The position numbers and the translations under genes are program-made. Below the pieces are notes generated by a model. It saw only the letters and a list, made by a program, of their open reading frames with translations, did not search any database and was not told where the DNA came from. Source: Halictus rubicundus (taxonomy: Eukaryota > Arthropoda > Insecta > Hymenoptera > Halictidae). Taken from it: 64,000 nucleotides of DNA. Location of the stretch: NCBI RefSeq assembly GCF_050948215.1, contig NW_027488712.1:1-64000 (forward strand), in the 5' to 3' direction. Shown one piece after another: positions 63,105 to 64,000 of this stretch; position 1 is the first letter of the stretch, and the number at the start of each line of letters is the position of its first letter.

Positions 63105-64000
63105 TTATCCAATCCTCTATCCCATAATATCCTCTATTCTATCATATCCTCTATCCTATCCTATCCTCAATGCAATCCTGTATCCTATCCAATCCTCTAT
63201 CCTATCCTATCCTCTATCCTATCCAATCCTCTATCCTATCCTATCCTCTATCCTATTGTATCCTCTTTCCTATCCCATCCTCTATCCTATCCTATCCTCT
63301 ATCCTATAATATCCTCTATCCTATCCTATCCTCTGTCCTATCCTATCCTCAATCCTATCCTATCCTCTATCCTATCCATTCCTCTATCCTATCCTATCGT
63401 CTATCCTATAATATAATCTATCCTATCCTATCCTCTATCCTATCCAATCCCCTATCCTATCCAATCCCCTATCCCATCCTCTATCCTATCCCATCCTCTA
63501 TCCTATCCTATCCTCTATCCTATCCAATCATCTATCCTATCCATTCCTCAATTCTATAATATCCTCTATCCAATCCAATCCTCTATCCTATCCTCTATCC
63601 TATCCTATCCTCTATGCTATAATATCATATATCGTATCCTATTCTCTATCCTATCCTATCCTCTATCCTATAATATCATATATCCTACCCTATCCTCTAT
63701 CCTATCCTATCCTCTAGCCTATCCTATTCTCTATCCTATCCTATCCTCTATCCTATCCTATCCTCTATCCTATCCTATCCTCTATCCTATAATATAATCT
63801 ATTCTATCCAATCCTCTATCCTATCCAATCCTCTATTCTATAACATCCTCTATCCTATCAAATCCTGTATCCTATCCAATCCCCTATCACATCCTCTATC
63901 CTATCCCATCCTCTATCCTATCCTATCCTCTATCCTATCCAATCATCTATCCTATCCATTCCTCAATTCTATAATATCCTCTATCCAATCAAATCCTCTA

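Larger units (their letters stand above)
1..64000 (+). repeat. 17-bp satellite array, unit (TATCC)3TC
   Basis: The whole window is built from TATCCTATCCTATCCTC and its variants. Pentamer number per TC varies (7-, 12-, 17- and 22-bp units, with one, two, three or four TATCC), with 17 bp dominant. Common point variants are TATCAAATCCCC, CCAATCC, CATC, CTCAATCC, CTCCATCC, CTGTATCC and CTATAATATCC. The + strand is nearly G-free and CpG occurs only in variant units. No stop codon exists in the canonical + strand in any frame, and the - strand has three TAG per 51 bp. This explains why long open frames occur only on the + strand. Heterochromatin location is inferred from size and structure; the species and satellite family are not recognised. 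Confidence 0.98.
60079..64000 (+). repeat. Terminal divergent array
   Basis: No gene. Units often contain CCAATCC, CTATAATATCC, CTATCCCATCC and CTCAATGCAATCC. Overlapping duplications with offsets of 1,550, 1,298, 505, 415 and 240 bp were found from the markers CACTGTTGTATCC (61241, 62791), AATGCAATCC (61871, 63169), CTGAATGC (62037, 62542), CCATTCCTCA (63541, 63956) and CAATCCCC (61371, 61611, 62921). The array continues past the window end. Confidence 0.8.

Noticed and set aside
2480..63990. Bacterial -10-like TATAAT boxes in CTATAATATCC units
   Set aside because: They arise by one or two changes from TATCC and recur in repeat phase, with no paired -35 element and no gene downstream.
1..64000. 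Repeat protein such as a silk, adhesive or antifreeze type encoded by the array
   Set aside because: No signal peptide, no non-repeat termini, no third-position bias, and substitutions ignore codon positions. Frames drift with every pentamer indel.
1..64000. CRISPR array
   Set aside because: There are no unique spacers; the spaces between repeats are the same repeat.
1..64000. Telomere
   Set aside because: The pentamer is CCTAT, not a known CCTAA- or CCCTAA-type repeat, and the array has internal higher-order duplications rather than a terminal homogeneous run.
1..64000. Simple GATA/CTAT microsatellite of the Bkm sex-chromosome type
   Set aside because: The tetramer GATA is present only within GGATA pentamers, and the period is 17 bp rather than 4 bp.
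1..64000. Transposable element or virus remnant
   Set aside because: I saw no non-satellite stretch longer than a few bases, no terminal repeats with target-site duplication, and no coding similarity to transposase, polymerase or capsid.
1..64000. tRNA or rRNA genes
   Set aside because: The near absence of G on the + strand and the uniform repeat rule out the needed stems and conserved boxes on either strand.

Overview
The window contains no gene that I can support. All 64 kb is one tandem-repeat (satellite) array. The basic unit is 17 bp, TATCCTATCCTATCCTC, that is three TATCC pentamers plus TC, written here for the C-rich + strand. The canonical unit has 7 T, 7 C, 3 A and no G, so the + strand almost lacks G. 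An array of this size and nested structure points to constitutive heterochromatin (pericentromeric, subtelomeric, sex-chromosome or B-chromosome type) of a eukaryotic nuclear genome. Nothing here identifies the species, and I do not recognise the satellite as a named family.

The + strand shows very long open frames, up to about 1,650 codons, but these follow from the repeat. The canonical unit has no stop in any sense frame, and because 17 is not a multiple of 3 every frame reads the same 17-residue cycle YPILSSILSYPLSYPIL. The opposite strand meets TAG three times per 51 bp. I therefore annotate no CDS. I saw no rRNA, tRNA, transposon, CRISPR array or recognisable promoter.

Layout. From 1 to about 23.7 kb a 2.6-kb module and a longer following block occur twice (1-13.1 kb and 13.1-23.7 kb), with internal duplications of 1,677, 2,348 and 3,484 bp. 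Short fold-back inversions (CCTATCCTAGAGGATAGG) end several of these modules. From 23.7 to 37.2 kb lies a mosaic that includes a divergent sub-array (29.0-30.45 kb) and tandem duplications of 838 and 1,874 bp. From 37.2 to 48.9 kb a module with an exact 320-bp internal spacing is amplified through nested 939, 562 and 2,646 bp duplications. From 50.7 kb to the end the array is mostly more divergent, with period-1,449, 1,550 and 240 bp duplications. Two islands of the homogenised type are embedded at about 57.26-57.54 and 57.96-60.08 kb.

The sequence reads as a record of satellite evolution: a 17-bp unit, point-mutated into recognisable variant blocks (an 85-bp GTT block in 24 full and one truncated copy, an ATGAAATC block in 17 copies), then spread by nested segmental tandem duplication and occasional transfer between distant domains. 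Variant and copy counts come from reading by eye and may miss a copy; the offsets quoted were computed from matched marker strings.
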